A stretch of 64,000 nucleotides of DNA, taken from ChocPot-Mid sp043804925. GTDB lineage: Bacteria > Bacteroidota > Ignavibacteria > Kapaibacteriales > UBA2268. The notes beneath the pieces were generated by a model, which made no database searches, was not told the origin of the DNA, and saw nothing but the letters and a program-made list of their open reading frames with translations. This document shows, in pieces, positions 63,160-64,000 of the stretch; positions within the stretch are counted from its first letter, which is position 1, and each line of letters opens with the position of its first letter. Where the stretch lies: NCBI GenBank assembly GCA_043804925.1, contig JAZDIP010000094.1, forward strand, positions 18,469 through 82,468. The letters run 5' to 3'. The position numbers and the translations under genes are program-made.

Positions 63160-63753
63160 ATGAAATATGCAACAATATCACTTTTAGCATTTTTAATAAT
63201 AACAAATGCAAATGCTGAAGATAAAAAGTCTATGATAGGTCCGTATATTAGCGTTAAAGCTACAACTTCCAACATTAATCTTATGTCAGAGAAATCCGGA
63301 ATAGCTTTTGATTGTGGTGCCATGTATTTTATTCGATTTGAAAATTTAGATGATTTTGGTGTTATTTTTAACGGTGCCTATTCTAGGTATTCATACCAAA
63401 GAAAAATGGGATTTTATCTATATGAGAATGCAACTGTTGATTATGGTTATCAATATTTAAAATTTGGAGTTGCTTTTGATTTTTTTAATATTTTCGCAGG
63501 AGCAGATGTTTGTACTCCTTTATCCTCTTCTGTTGATTTTAATGGATTCCCTGCAAGTGTTGAACCTCAAGTCAGAAAAGATATCAAGAAACCTGAGACT
63601 TCGTTGACAATAGAACCAAAAATTGGTTATATATTACCAGTATATAAATCCGAAAAAGGGACTTTTTATATATTTGGATTTGCTTCATATATATTAGAAA
63701 AGGAACAAATGCTTTCAATTAATTTTGGTATATCATATTTATTTGGAATGTAA
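63160..63753 (+). CDS. Small outer-membrane beta-barrel-like protein
   Basis: 197 residues from the ATG at 63160 (GAGG at 63147-63150; a GTG at 63145 lies in the ribosome site). A signal peptide (MKYATISLLAFLIITNANA) is followed by alternating hydrophobic/polar strands with many aromatic residues ('NGAYSRYSYQRKMGFYLYEN', 'YLKFGVAFDFFNIFAGADV') and the last strand 'MLSINFGISYLFGM' ends in an aromatic-poor Met rather than the usual Phe. An eight-stranded porin-like or OmpX-like barrel is plausible. No function can be given. Confidence 0.6.
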   Translation: MKYATISLLAFLIITNANAEDKKSMIGPYISVKATTSNINLMSEKSGIAFDCGAMYFIRFENLDDFGVIFNGAYSRYSYQRKMGFYLYENATVDYGYQYLKFGVAFDFFNIFAGADVCTPLSSSVDFNGFPASVEPQVRKDIKKPETSLTIEPKIGYILPVYKSEKGTFYIFGFASYILEKEQMLSINFGISYLFGM

Positions 63754-63948
63754 TAAAAGATAATCTTAAGATTGAGTTATAGAATTTTTTACTTTTAACT
63801 CAAAAGCCCGACTGAAATAATCTGCCTGGCTTGTTTTACAGTAATTTTAACAACAACTTATACTAAATTGATAACAAGAGTAGTAAAATAGATAAATTTT
63901 CCTTATATTTGTAAAAGAACATTTTATCAAATAATAAGGAGAATTACA

Positions 63949-64000
63949 ATGCGTACCTTAAAAGTTGTAGACATTCATTCAATAGATGAATTACGGAAAA
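63949..64000 (+). CDS. Start of an unidentified gene (partial at right edge)
   Basis: AAGGAG at 63936-63941 precedes an ATG at 63949; 17 codons (MRTLKVVDIHSIDELRK) are visible before the window ends. Too short to assign. Confidence 0.55.
   Translation, partial: MRTLKVVDIHSIDELRK

Overview
AT-rich bacterial chromosome segment with no rRNA, tRNA, phage or IS genes that I can see. Three things point to a Bacteroidota/Chlorobiota-type (FCB) organism, perhaps Ignavibacteria or Kapabacteria: secreted proteins with type IX secretion (T9SS) C-terminal sorting domains, a short group-1 sigma factor, and 'spacer' repeats of the GACAGAAGTCAGAA and CTTCGACAGGCTCAGG kind. The lineage is an inference.

Layout. 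1-1495: end of a BatA-like membrane protein and a methyltransferase, then a decayed PDZ-protein remnant (1497-1870). 1926-8309: transglutaminase-like/TPR protein, small secreted protein, the primary sigma factor and an Asp-box beta-propeller protein with a T9SS tail. 8473-10330: lipA (with a translated repeat insertion) and a PhnP-like hydrolase. 10580-22850: the most unusual region, described below. 22965-31731: AAA ATPase with a palindromic operator-like promoter, two T9SS cargo proteins with an almost identical tail, ilvE and a DPP III-like lipoprotein. 31882-36657: cstA, an orphan nucleotidyltransferase, an aminotransferase, tadA and rsmI (the last again with a repeat-derived N-terminus). 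36740-39743: MarR regulator behind a large nested palindrome, a multiheme cytochrome c and a double-rhodanese lipoprotein, closed by a terminator. 39930-51035: two giant paralogous repeat proteins with YadA-head-like repeats. 51597-58059: a polysaccharide flippase and a type III restriction-modification pair. 58060-59315: repeat-rich gene-poor DNA. 59316-61978: rpmA, rplU, clpX, clpP. 62150-62733: MazF/PemK-type toxin-antitoxin pair. 63160-64000: a small outer-membrane-like protein and the start of one more gene.

Candidate new system (10580-22850). All eleven genes are on the + strand. Two paralogous modules follow the order CBS-pair protein, receiver-SLC13 permease fusion, stand-alone receiver, dCache-type sensor histidine kinase. 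A third, shorter module has a CBS-pair protein, an SLC13 permease without a receiver, and a small beta-carbonic-anhydrase-like protein. None of the four receivers carries a DNA-binding output domain, while two are fused directly to an anion/carboxylate permease. The simplest reading is a two-component relay that acts on transport itself rather than on transcription, with the CBS proteins as a possible nucleotide-sensing input. The substrate is unknown.
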